A stretch of DNA of 64,000 nt, from contig NZ_VEXQ01000008.1 of the NCBI RefSeq assembly GCF_006376615.1, positions 62,001 through 126,000 on the forward strand, given 5' to 3'. Numbering within the stretch: position 1 is the first letter of the stretch; every line of letters starts with the position of its first letter. Origin of the DNA: Buttiauxella sp. B2 (GTDB lineage Bacteria; Pseudomonadota; Gammaproteobacteria; Enterobacterales; Enterobacteriaceae). A model generated the notes under the pieces. It ran no database searches, was not told the DNA's origin, and worked only from the letters and a program-made list of their open reading frames with translations. The translations under genes were made by a program, and so were the position numbers. Shown piece after piece: positions 1 through 8,500 of this stretch.

Positions 1-353
1 TGCTGCTCTCAGAAGTGGCTGAACCACCGGCGCAAATGGTTGATTCGCTGACTACGCTGTTTAAAAACCTGAAAACCGTAAAGCGTGCTTTTATCTGCTC
101 AATTAAAGAACATGCAGATGAGCAGCCGAACTTGCTGATTGGTATCGAAGCCGAAGGGGATATCGAAGCGATTATTCGCCAGGCTGGAAGTGTTGCTACC
201 GATACGTTACCGGGTGATGAGCCGGTAGATATTTGCCAGGTCGTGGAAGGTGAGAAGGGTATCAGTCACTTCATGATGGCGCACATTACGCCATTCTATG
301 AGCGCCGTTGGGGAAGCTTCCTGCGAGACTTTAAAACCAATCGTATTATCTGA
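1..353 (+). CDS. sseB: SseB family protein, C-terminal part (5' end outside window)
   Basis: The frame is open from the first bases of the window and ends at 353. It matches the C-terminal half of E. coli SseB, the enhanced serine sensitivity protein, ending in FLRDFKTNRII. The in-frame residues LLSEVAEPPAQ at the very edge continue the family alignment, so the gene is cut by the window and does not start at the GTG at 15. The molecular function of SseB is not well defined: overexpression alters serine sensitivity in E. coli. It converges with the RpiR-type gene downstream. The interval 354-403 holds a GC-rich imperfect hairpin without a clear T-run. In E. coli, sseB is next to sseA; here a regulator gene separates them. 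Confidence 0.93.
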   Translation, partial: LLSEVAEPPAQMVDSLTTLFKNLKTVKRAFICSIKEHADEQPNLLIGIEAEGDIEAIIRQAGSVATDTLPGDEPVDICQVVEGEKGISHFMMAHITPFYERRWGSFLRDFKTNRII

Positions 354-403
354 TTCTGATTTTCGCCCTCGCCCTTTAAGAAAGACCGGTGTGAGGGGGA
401 AAT

Positions 404-1177
404 CTAACTCGTCGCTTGCAACAGCAATAAATCAATCAGCATCACCAGATTGGACTCAAACGACGTAATCCCTGCGGCTTCGGCCGCAAAATGAATCGCC
501 TCGTCATACAGTGGAAAATGCACATCTGCCAGTTCAGATAAACTGTTCGGGGAAGCCCGTGTGAACGCTACAATAGACATCCCCACATTCTGCGCAATTC
601 GCGCTTTATCCAATACCTGCTCTGTTTCACCACTGCGTGAAATTGCGATAAACACCTGATACTTCGATGCGTTGCTCAGGAATATACCCCGGCTGTCTCC
701 CGGCCCTGAAATAAATGCGGTTTTACCCAACACCTGAAGTTTCTTTGTCAGGTACTCGGCGAATAAATAGGAAAACCCCGCACCGTATAAAAAGAAACTC
801 TCTTTTTCGCGCAGCAGAGATGAGAACTCCGCCATCAGTTCGGGTGTTACCCACCGGAAGGTTTGCCGGTAATTATCAACAAATTGGTCGAATAAAATCG
901 GCAGCGTGGCAGCGGGTAATGCGGGCTGATTAGCAATGTGTGGCGTGCTGGAAAGCAGTTGTTTGCAGTGCCAGATAAATTCACTGTAGCCACTAAATCC
1001 GAGCTTATGGCAAAGCCGCATAATGGTCGCGCTGGAGACAAACGTCACCTGAGCAAGTTCGCGAACCGTAATGTTGCCAACCAACAACGGATGGTTTGTC
1101 AGATGTGAGAGAACGCGGTACTCAGCGCGGGTTAACGATTCCCCGCGCTCAAGCAGTCCTACCAGACGGTTGTCCAT
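404..1177 (-). CDS. MurR/RpiR-type transcriptional regulator with SIS domain
   Basis: This 257-residue protein has an N-terminal RpiR-type helix-turn-helix (about residues 1-75, with VRELAQVTFVSSATIMRLCHKLGFSGYSEF split across the helices) and a C-terminal SIS sugar-phosphate-binding domain (about 110-250, motif ISRSGETEQV). Such proteins normally sense a phosphosugar and control a nearby PTS or sugar-catabolic operon. The obvious target is the PTS/GH4 pair at 2262-5185. Its ATG shares one base with the TAA of sseA (TAATG), and no Shine-Dalgarno sequence is visible before it, which suggests translational coupling to sseA. It is absent at this place in E. coli K-12. The family assignment is firm; the ligand and target are inferred from neighbours. 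Confidence 0.88.
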   Translation of the reverse strand: MDNRLVGLLERGESLTRAEYRVLSHLTNHPLLVGNITVRELAQVTFVSSATIMRLCHKLGFSGYSEFIWHCKQLLSSTPHIANQPALPAATLPILFDQFVDNYRQTFRWVTPELMAEFSSLLREKESFFLYGAGFSYLFAEYLTKKLQVLGKTAFISGPGDSRGIFLSNASKYQVFIAISRSGETEQVLDKARIAQNVGMSIVAFTRASPNSLSELADVHFPLYDEAIHFAAEAAGITSFESNLVMLIDLLLLQATS

Positions 1178-2028
1178 TACTGGGGTTGAGCAGGTTCGAC
1201 AGGTAAATCAGGGCGCGCACCCCATTCACTCCAGGAACCGTCGTACAGCGAAACACCGTTGACCCCAAGTGTGGTTAGCGCAAGTACTACAACAGCCGCT
1301 GTTACACCTGAACCGCAGCTTGCGATGATAGGCTTATCAAAACTGACGCCCTGGCGAGTGAAGATTTCATTCAGTTCATCGGTGGTTTTCAACTGGCCAT
1401 TTTCCACCAAATCATTCCACGGCACGTTCATGGCGCCGGGGATATGCCCACGTCTTAAACCAGGGCGAGGTTCATCGACCTGTGCGTTAAAGCGCGGAGC
1501 AGGGCGAGCATCAACAATCTGTGCAGTGCCTTCATGGCTAACCAAAAGAACATCGGTCAGGCGCTTGATAACCATTGGGTCGAAATTCACCTCGAACTCA
1601 CCTTCCGGTAACGCCACATCACCTTGCTGGAGAGGGTATTCTTCGCGTTGCCAGTCAGCTAAACCACCTGCCAGAATCGATACGTTTACAACGCCAAATG
1701 TGCGCAGCATCCACCATGCTCTGGGGGCCGAGAACAGGTTTCCTTCATCGTAAACAACCAAATGTTTATCGTTGCTGATACCTAATTCGCGCATGGCGAC
1801 CGCAAAGGATTCCGCTCGTGGCATCATATGTGGCAAAGGGCTGGTGCTCTCGGAAAGGGCTTCTATATCGAAAAATACTGCGCCAGGCAGATGCCCTGCA
1901 CGATATTCACCGGGTACATCACGATGCTCCTGGCCTGGAGGAGCCATACGAGCATCAATAATCTGGATATTCGCATCATTAATATGTTCTGCGAGCCAGT
2001 CGCCCGCGACGAAGAAAGAGGTGGACAT
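1177..2028 (-). CDS. sseA: 3-mercaptopyruvate sulfurtransferase
   Basis: The protein has 283 residues (E. coli SseA 281) and two rhodanese domains. The N-terminal one is catalytically silent. The C-terminal one carries the active-site loop CGSGVTA with Cys238. It transfers sulfur from 3-mercaptopyruvate to cyanide or thiol acceptors in the cytoplasm. I chose the ATG at 2028 because it follows a strong GGAGG and gives MSTSFFVAGDWLAEHI, matching the E. coli start; longer in-frame starts exist upstream. It is a core gene, but here it is flanked on the same strand by an upstream GH4/PTS pair and a downstream RpiR regulator whose start overlaps its stop. An ERIC element lies in its 5' leader region. 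Confidence 0.95.
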   Translation of the reverse strand: MSTSFFVAGDWLAEHINDANIQIIDARMAPPGQEHRDVPGEYRAGHLPGAVFFDIEALSESTSPLPHMMPRAESFAVAMRELGISNDKHLVVYDEGNLFSAPRAWWMLRTFGVVNVSILAGGLADWQREEYPLQQGDVALPEGEFEVNFDPMVIKRLTDVLLVSHEGTAQIVDARPAPRFNAQVDEPRPGLRRGHIPGAMNVPWNDLVENGQLKTTDELNEIFTRQGVSFDKPIIASCGSGVTAAVVVLALTTLGVNGVSLYDGSWSEWGARPDLPVEPAQPQ

Positions 2029-2125
2029 GGTTGCCTCCGAATGATTATTCACTATCGGATTGTCGGTGTTTTTCACCAAACCGACAAGTAGCCATATCCA
2101 CTGCTGCGAGGTGTGCCGTAAATAT

Positions 2126-2252
2126 TTTACCCGTCATACTTTGAGCTGCAAATGCGTTGACTGCACCCGCGCGCCCCAGTCACATAGTTAGCTATGTGAC
2201 TGGGGACTTACGGCCTGGCCGCCTTTTTGCAACTCAAACTATTTAGGGTAAA
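2126..2252. repeat. ERIC element (enterobacterial repetitive intergenic consensus, IRU)
   Basis: This is a 127-bp palindromic element, the classical ERIC length. It is bounded by tttaccc (2126-2132) and gggtaaa (2246-2252). The core is a perfect 14-bp inverted repeat, ccccagtcacatag (2174-2187) and ctatgtgactgggg (2192-2205), with a 4-nt loop, and it contains the ERIC hallmark GTGACTGGGG. The outer parts (ccgtcatactttgagctgc and gcaactcaaactattta) also fit the ERIC consensus. It sits between the GH4 stop and the sseA start. If transcribed it would fold into one long hairpin in the mRNA, which could affect stability or read-through into sseA. Confidence 0.9.
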
Positions 2253-2261
2253 GGGAGGTAC

Positions 2262-3629
2262 TTATGCTTTTACGGCTTCACCGTTTCGCCATGCCTGCTG
2301 AAGCTGCGGCCAGTAGTCACGGTTGGCTTCAATCATATCGTCAAGAATCGCTTTCGCATGTTGCATGGTTGGCACCGTGCGATTAAGCGTAAACGCCTGC
2401 AATGCTTTCTCGTAGCTGCCTTCAATGGTCGCTTCAACCAGCAATTGTTCGGATGCTAATTGTTGCATCAACAAAGTCTGGTGGAAGAGGGGAACCGCAC
2501 CCATGCGCACCGGCTCCGGACCTTCAGAAGTGATATATGCAGGAACTTCAACCATTGCGTCATACGGCAGGTTTGCAATCGCTCCTTTGTTTTCCACAAT
2601 CACCAGATGGCGTTGGCGCAAATCAAAGGCCAGAGAACAGGCGACATCAACAATAAATGCACCATGTACACCGACATGGAATGCGTCCGGCAAAATACCG
2701 GTTTTTTTGTATTCATCAGCTGCTGCAAATAGTTTCTTCTCACGGCCGTCCATCACTTCATTGGCGCGGGTGTATTCAGGGTTTTGATGCTCCACAATCT
2801 CATTTGGCATCAGGTAATATTGCAAATAAGGATTCGGCAGGTATTCCGGGAAATTATCCATAATCGGCTGGATATTACGCCAGGTTTTCACCCACGACGG
2901 ATCAGAATGCTGCGGATCGGTTTGCGCAGCATCTTCGGTCAGTAAGCCAAACTTCGCGATATGACGGCGTAATTCTGGCAGACGATCTTCCCCATCAACC
3001 AGTACACGGGTAAACCAGCCAAAATGGTTGAGGCCAAAGTAGTCAACTTCCAGCTTATGGCGGTCAACGCCAAGAATGGCGCCCATATTGCGCATTGCCG
3101 CCACCGGCATATCGCAAATATTCAATACGCGAGCTTTCGGGCGCAAACGGCGTACACCTTCGGCGACAATTGCTGCTGGGTTCGAATAGTTAACAATCCA
3201 CGCTTTTTGATGGGCATAGCGCTCAACAAAATCACACAGTTCAACCATGGGTAAAATGGTGCGCAGACCATACGCCAGCCCGCCAGGTCCGCAGGTTTCT
3301 TGCCCGACTACGCCATGGCGTAGTGGGATTTTTTCATCCTGTTCACGCATTTTATACTGCCCAACGCGCATCTGAGCGAAGACGAAGTGAGCGCCGCTAA
3401 AGGCAACTTCTGGATCAGTGGTGACAGTAAATTTGATGCTTTGGCTATGGTCACGAATCACTTTCTCAACTACCGGAGCAATCACCGACTGGCGTGCGCC
3501 ATCAATATCGTAAAGGCGAATTTCAGCTAACGGAAAATCTGCCAGGCGTACCATCAGGCTTTTAACAATGCCCGGCGTGTAAGTACTACCGCCACCGGCA
3601 ATGGACAAAATAAATGGGGGTTTAAACAT
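2262..3629 (-). CDS. 6-phospho-alpha-glucosidase (glycoside hydrolase family 4)
   Basis: The protein has 455 residues. The N-terminal NAD-binding loop reads AGGGSTYTPG (residues 11-20), followed by NYSNPAA (147-153) and CDMP (172-175). GH4 enzymes use NAD+ and a divalent metal. The CDMP signature is typical of the 6-phospho-alpha-glucoside enzymes (MalH, AglB, GlvA), while 6-phospho-beta-glucosidases carry CNVP. It should cleave maltose-6-phosphate and related isomers in the cytoplasm after uptake by the adjacent PTS permease. Its ATG is 11 nt after the permease stop, and the AAAGGAG ribosome site overlaps that stop, so the two genes form an operon. The exact sugar cannot be read from sequence. 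Confidence 0.92.
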   Translation of the reverse strand: MFKPPFILSIAGGGSTYTPGIVKSLMVRLADFPLAEIRLYDIDGARQSVIAPVVEKVIRDHSQSIKFTVTTDPEVAFSGAHFVFAQMRVGQYKMREQDEKIPLRHGVVGQETCGPGGLAYGLRTILPMVELCDFVERYAHQKAWIVNYSNPAAIVAEGVRRLRPKARVLNICDMPVAAMRNMGAILGVDRHKLEVDYFGLNHFGWFTRVLVDGEDRLPELRRHIAKFGLLTEDAAQTDPQHSDPSWVKTWRNIQPIMDNFPEYLPNPYLQYYLMPNEIVEHQNPEYTRANEVMDGREKKLFAAADEYKKTGILPDAFHVGVHGAFIVDVACSLAFDLRQRHLVIVENKGAIANLPYDAMVEVPAYITSEGPEPVRMGAVPLFHQTLLMQQLASEQLLVEATIEGSYEKALQAFTLNRTVPTMQHAKAILDDMIEANRDYWPQLQQAWRNGEAVKA

Positions 3630-3640
3630 CTTTGACTCCT

Positions 3641-5185
3641 TTAGAGAAATGTCTCTACTGCTTCACGCATTTTTTTGACATGCAGCCCGTAGACCACCTG
3701 AACGTTATTACCTTGTTTAATCACCCCTTTTGCGCCAGTCGATTTCAGGCGGGGTTCGTCGATAACTGAAACATCGCGCACTGTGACTCGCAGACGGGTG
3801 TAACAGTTGTCGACCACTTCGATATTGGCCCGGCCACCCAGGCCTTCGATAATGGCTTCACCTAAGCCGTCGTTGCTGCCTTTGGCTTGATACTCTTGTT
3901 TGCTATACAGTTTTGTTTCCTGGTCGTCCGTTTCGCGACCCGGTGTTTTCATATCGAAGCGACGAATCAGGAAACGGAATACGACAAAGTAGATAACCGA
4001 CATGGTCAGCCCGACCGCGATGTACATCGGCCAGTTGGATTTCTCTGTGCCCAGCGGCAGGTTATAAAGAATGAAATCGATAATGCCGTTGGCCCCGATG
4101 GCGTGAACACCCAGAAGATAGAACAACATCATGCCAATCCCGGTCAGTACCGCATGCACACCAAACAGCAGTGGGGCGACAAACAGGAAGGAAAACTCCA
4201 GCGGTTCTGTAACGCCAACTAACATGGACGTTAGAGCAGCAGGAATCAGAATGGCTTTGGCAGCGGCTTTACGCTCGGGTTTGGCGGTCATATACATGGC
4301 GAGTGCGGCAGCAGGAAGGCCAAACATTTTACTTATGCCACGGGCATCCCATACTACGGTACTGCTGAGTTGATGAACGCTCGGGCATGCCATTTCAGCG
4401 AAATAGATATTGCGAGCACCCTGGTAAATGTTGCCGCAAACATCCGCAGTACCCCCCAATTCGGTGTACAGAAACGGGGTATAAACCAAGTGATGTAGCC
4501 CTGTTGGCACCAGAATTCTCTCCAGGAAACCGTAGATAGCCACGCCAAACGCCCCTGCCCCTTTAATTGCTAGTGCCAGTGCGCTGATACCATGTTGTGC
4601 GAATGGCCAAAGTTCGCTCATTATCACGCCGAGCAGCATAGAAACCGGTAGCATGATAATGGCGACAAAACAGTGGCCTGAGTAAATCGCCATGGCACCG
4701 GAAAACTGTACGCTGGAATAGCGGTTGTACAGATATCCCGAAAGCGCACCGGTAAGGATCCCAGCAAATACGCCCATCTCAAGGACTTGTACACCTAACA
4801 CCATGCTCTGCCCTGCGGCTCGCATTTGGTCGATAGGGGCCAGCTCACCTTGTAGTTGTAATGTCACATTCATCGCATTAATAAAGACGATAAAAGTGAC
4901 CAGACCAATCAGTGCAGCGTAGCCTTTGTCTTTTGCCGCGAGTCCAATAGGGATACCGACACCAAATACCAAAGCCAGATTTGCCAGTACCGAAACGGCG
5001 GATTTAGATATCAGTACCCCGGTGTGTTGAACCGAAGGGTGACCGAGGAAAGGTAAATATTCAGCGAGGTTGCCATTGCCCAATACATTACCGAACGCGA
5101 TAAATAGACCGACGATCGGTAAAATAAGCACTGGGCCATAGAGCGATTTTCCGAAATTTTGTAGGGCATTAACGGCACTTTTCAT
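3641..5185 (-). CDS. PTS alpha-glucoside transporter, EIICB component
   Basis: The protein has 514 residues. A hydrophobic EIIC domain (about 1-410, roughly ten membrane segments) contains the substrate-region motif VTEPLEFSFLF. After a linker comes a cytoplasmic EIIB domain (about 435-514) with the phosphorylated cysteine in NCYTRLRV. It resembles the GlvC/AglA/MalX branch of the glucose superfamily. No EIIA is encoded nearby, so it probably borrows Crr (EIIA-Glc), as related systems do. It takes up and phosphorylates an alpha-glucoside for the GH4 enzyme downstream. A palindromic operator candidate lies at 5309-5326 upstream. It is absent from this position in E. coli K-12. Confidence 0.92.
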   Translation of the reverse strand: MKSAVNALQNFGKSLYGPVLILPIVGLFIAFGNVLGNGNLAEYLPFLGHPSVQHTGVLISKSAVSVLANLALVFGVGIPIGLAAKDKGYAALIGLVTFIVFINAMNVTLQLQGELAPIDQMRAAGQSMVLGVQVLEMGVFAGILTGALSGYLYNRYSSVQFSGAMAIYSGHCFVAIIMLPVSMLLGVIMSELWPFAQHGISALALAIKGAGAFGVAIYGFLERILVPTGLHHLVYTPFLYTELGGTADVCGNIYQGARNIYFAEMACPSVHQLSSTVVWDARGISKMFGLPAAALAMYMTAKPERKAAAKAILIPAALTSMLVGVTEPLEFSFLFVAPLLFGVHAVLTGIGMMLFYLLGVHAIGANGIIDFILYNLPLGTEKSNWPMYIAVGLTMSVIYFVVFRFLIRRFDMKTPGRETDDQETKLYSKQEYQAKGSNDGLGEAIIEGLGGRANIEVVDNCYTRLRVTVRDVSVIDEPRLKSTGAKGVIKQGNNVQVVYGLHVKKMREAVETFL

Positions 5186-5509
5186 TTAGCAGTCTCTTAT
5201 TATCACTTTGGCTAAACACCGCGTTCAGGCAGCGACTCAGCTCAAAATGTAGCAAGAATCAAGACTGTAAATCCATCTATCTTATTGTTTTAAAAACAAA
5301 TGACTTATAAGGTAACATGTAACCTTTCAGGTTGTGATCTTGCTTCCAGTTTGCTATATCACCCCAGTTGAAACCGTTGCACAATTATTCATTCCCTTTG
5401 CGAGCGAACGCGTAATGCCGAGTATTCATACTTTCGTTTTTTTAATGTACCCGCATAATACAAGTATTATTGGGCGGGTTAATTGGGCCTTATTGGCCAG
5501 GGATAAAAT
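5186..5509. other. Divergent intergenic region between PTS operon and yfhM
   Basis: This 324-bp divergent region must carry promoters for both sides. I see the near-palindrome at 5309-5326, and two short perfect palindromes nearer yfhM: AGTAT-TC-ATACT (5421-5432) and ATAATAC-AA-GTATTAT (5455-5470). I found no convincing -35/-10 pair on either strand and no open frame of interest. Confidence 0.6.
5309..5326. promoter_or_regulatory. Candidate operator (near-perfect 18-bp palindrome)
   Basis: AAGGTAACATGTAACCTT is symmetric except at one symmetric pair of positions (A/A). It lies 124 bp upstream of the PTS start codon. It is a plausible binding site for the RpiR-type regulator, but that is inference from position and symmetry only. 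Confidence 0.4.
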
Positions 5510-8500
5510 ATGCGAGCAATACATCTGGGCGCGCTGGCTGCTATGCTGGCGGCTGTATTAGTACTATCAGGGTGCGACAATAACGACAAACCCCAATCGG
5601 TGGCGAAGAGCGAAACCCCGTCTCAGCAAAATGTTGCTCCTGCCGCGAAGCCTGACGCCTCCCAACTTGAAAAACTGGCGAAGGATTCTGCGGGCAAACC
5701 GCTGAAATTGCTTGATGCCTCGGAAGTTCAGCTTGATGGCGCAGCCACGCTGGTCCTCACATTTTCTATCCCATTAGATCCCAATCAGGATTTCTCCCGA
5801 GTAGCACATTTGGTTGATAAAACCAGCGGCAAAGTTGATGGTGCGTGGGAACTTTCAGCCGATCTCAAAGAATTACGCCTGCGCCACCTTGAACCTAAAC
5901 GCGAACTGCTACTGACTGTAGATAGTGGGTTGCTTGCTCTTAATAAAGCGACTTTTGACAGTAACTTTGAGAAGCAAATCTCGACACGTGATATTCAACC
6001 GAGCGTGGGTTTTGCCAGCCGTGGTTCATTGCTGCCAACTAAAGTGATTGCGGGTTTACCTGTGATGGCTCTTAACGTCGACAAAATCGACGTTAATTTT
6101 TATCGAATTAAAAATGAATCCTTAAGCTCCTTTATTAGCCAGTGGCAGTACAGAAACTCGGTGTCTAACTGGGAATCTGACAATTTGCTGAAACTTGCGG
6201 ATTTAGTTTACAGCGGCAGGTTCGATCTTAACCCTGCGCGGAATACCCGTGAGAAACTGCTACTCCCGTTAGGCGAAATTAAGCCACTACAGCAGCCCGG
6301 CGTCTATATCGCCATTATGAATCAGGCAGGGCATTACAGTTACAGCAATGCCGCGACCCTGTTTACCTTGAGTGATATTGGCGTCTCAGCACACCGCTAT
6401 CATGACCGGTTAGATGTATTCACTCAAAGCCTTGAAAATGGCGCGGCGCAATCTGGCGTGGAAATCATGCTGCTCAATGAGAAAGGGCAAACGCTGGCGC
6501 AATCTAAGAGCGATAGTGATGGTCATGCCACGCTGGAAAAAATAGAAAAAGGAACGTTATTACTGGCGCGGACTCCAGAGCAGACCACCTTGCTGGACTT
6601 AAACCGCCCGGCGTTGGATTTGGCTGAGTTCAACATTGCAGGAGACGCAGGGTACAGTAAGCAATTCTTTATGTTTGGCCCAAGGGATCTTTATCGTCCA
6701 GGGGAGACGGTACTTCTGAACGCGTTACTCCGTGATAGCGATGGTAAAGCATTACCCGCGCAACCGGTGAAGCTGGAAGTCGTGAAACCGGATGGGCAGG
6801 TCGCCAGAACACAAATCTGGCAGCCTGAAAATAGTTTGTATCAGTTCAGTTTCCCATTAAGCAAGGATGTGCAAACCGGTAACTGGCAGGTTCGTGTTAA
6901 TACGGGTGATAACCAACCACGTATCTGGTCATTTAAAGTCGAAGACTTCATGCCGGAGCGCATGGCGCTTAACATCACCAGCCAATCGCAACCTGCGAGC
7001 CCTGATGAATCAGTGAGCTTCCAGATTGCCGGGCGTTATCTATACGGCGCGCCAGCTGCTGGTAATAGCTTACAAGGGCAACTGTTTCTGCGTCCACTCC
7101 GTGAGGCAGTGTCTGCCTTGCCTGGGTTCCAGTTTGGCGACATCAACGAAGAAAATCTCACCCGCAATCTGGATGAAGTCCAGCTTCAGCTCGATGAGCA
7201 AGGTAAAACAACGGTAAGCACGGATAGCCAATGGTCTGATGTCCATTCACCGTTAAAGCTGGTGCTACAAGCCAGCTTGCTGGAGTCCGGTGGCCGCCCG
7301 GTAACGCGTCGCGCCGAGCGGGCTATCTGGCCTGAAGAAGCGCTACCAGGCATTCGTCCACAATTTGCCAGCAAAGAAATTTACGATTACCGCACTGATA
7401 GCACCCGCACTCAACCGATTGTCGATGAAGACACCAGTGCTGGTTTTGACATTATTTATGCCAATGCGAAAGGTGAAAAGCTGGCGGTTTCAGGGCTTGA
7501 TATCAGGCTGATTCGCGAACGCCGGGATTACTTCTGGAGTTGGGAAGAAGGCCAGGGTTGGCAGTCTCAGTATGATCAAAAAGATCTCGTAGAAGCGGAG
7601 CAAAAGCTGGATCTTGCGGCCGGTGAAACGGGTAAAGTTTCTTTCCCAGTAGAGTGGGGCTCCTACCGTCTTGAGGTGCGTGACCCTGATACCAACATCA
7701 TCAGTAGCATTCGTTTTTGGGCCGGTTATAGCTGGCAGGACAACAGTGACGGCGAAGGTGCTGTGCGTCCGGACCGTGTCACGCTGAAAATTGATAAGCC
7801 AAGTTATAAAGCCGGTGACACTATCAATCTGCATATTTCAGCACCTTCTGCAGGCAAAGGGTATGCGATGGTGGAGTCCAGTGATGGCCCACTGTGGTGG
7901 AAAGAAATTGATGTACCCGAGAAAGGCCTCGATATTGCCATTCCGGTTGATAAAAGCTGGCAGCGCCATGATCTCTATCTGAGTACGTTGGTAATCCGGC
8001 CTGGCGATAAGAGCCGTGCGGCAACGCCAAAACGTGCTGTCGGTATTTTGCACCTGCCATTGGGTGATGAAAACCGCAGGTTGGCACTTGCATTAGAAGT
8101 ACCAGCCAAAATGCGACCGAACCAAAATCTCACGGTGAAAGTAAAGACAAAACCTATAAACGGTGAAATGCCGAAGAAAATTAATGTGCTGGTTTCTGCC
8201 GTAGACAGTGGTGTGCTGAATATTACTGACTATAAAACACCGGATCCGTGGGAGGCTTTCTTTGGCCGTAAACGTTACGGAGCTGATTTATACGATATTT
8301 ATGGTCAGGTTATCGAAGGGGAAGGGCGCTTAGCTGCTTTACGCTTTGGTGGTGATGGCGACGAAGGTGATGAGCTAAGCCGTGGCGGTAAAAAGCCTGT
8401 AAACCATGTCACGATCATTGCTCAGCAAACCCAGCCAGTACAACTGGACGAAAATGGCGAAGGTACTGTCACACTCCCGATTGGTGACTTTAACGGCGAA

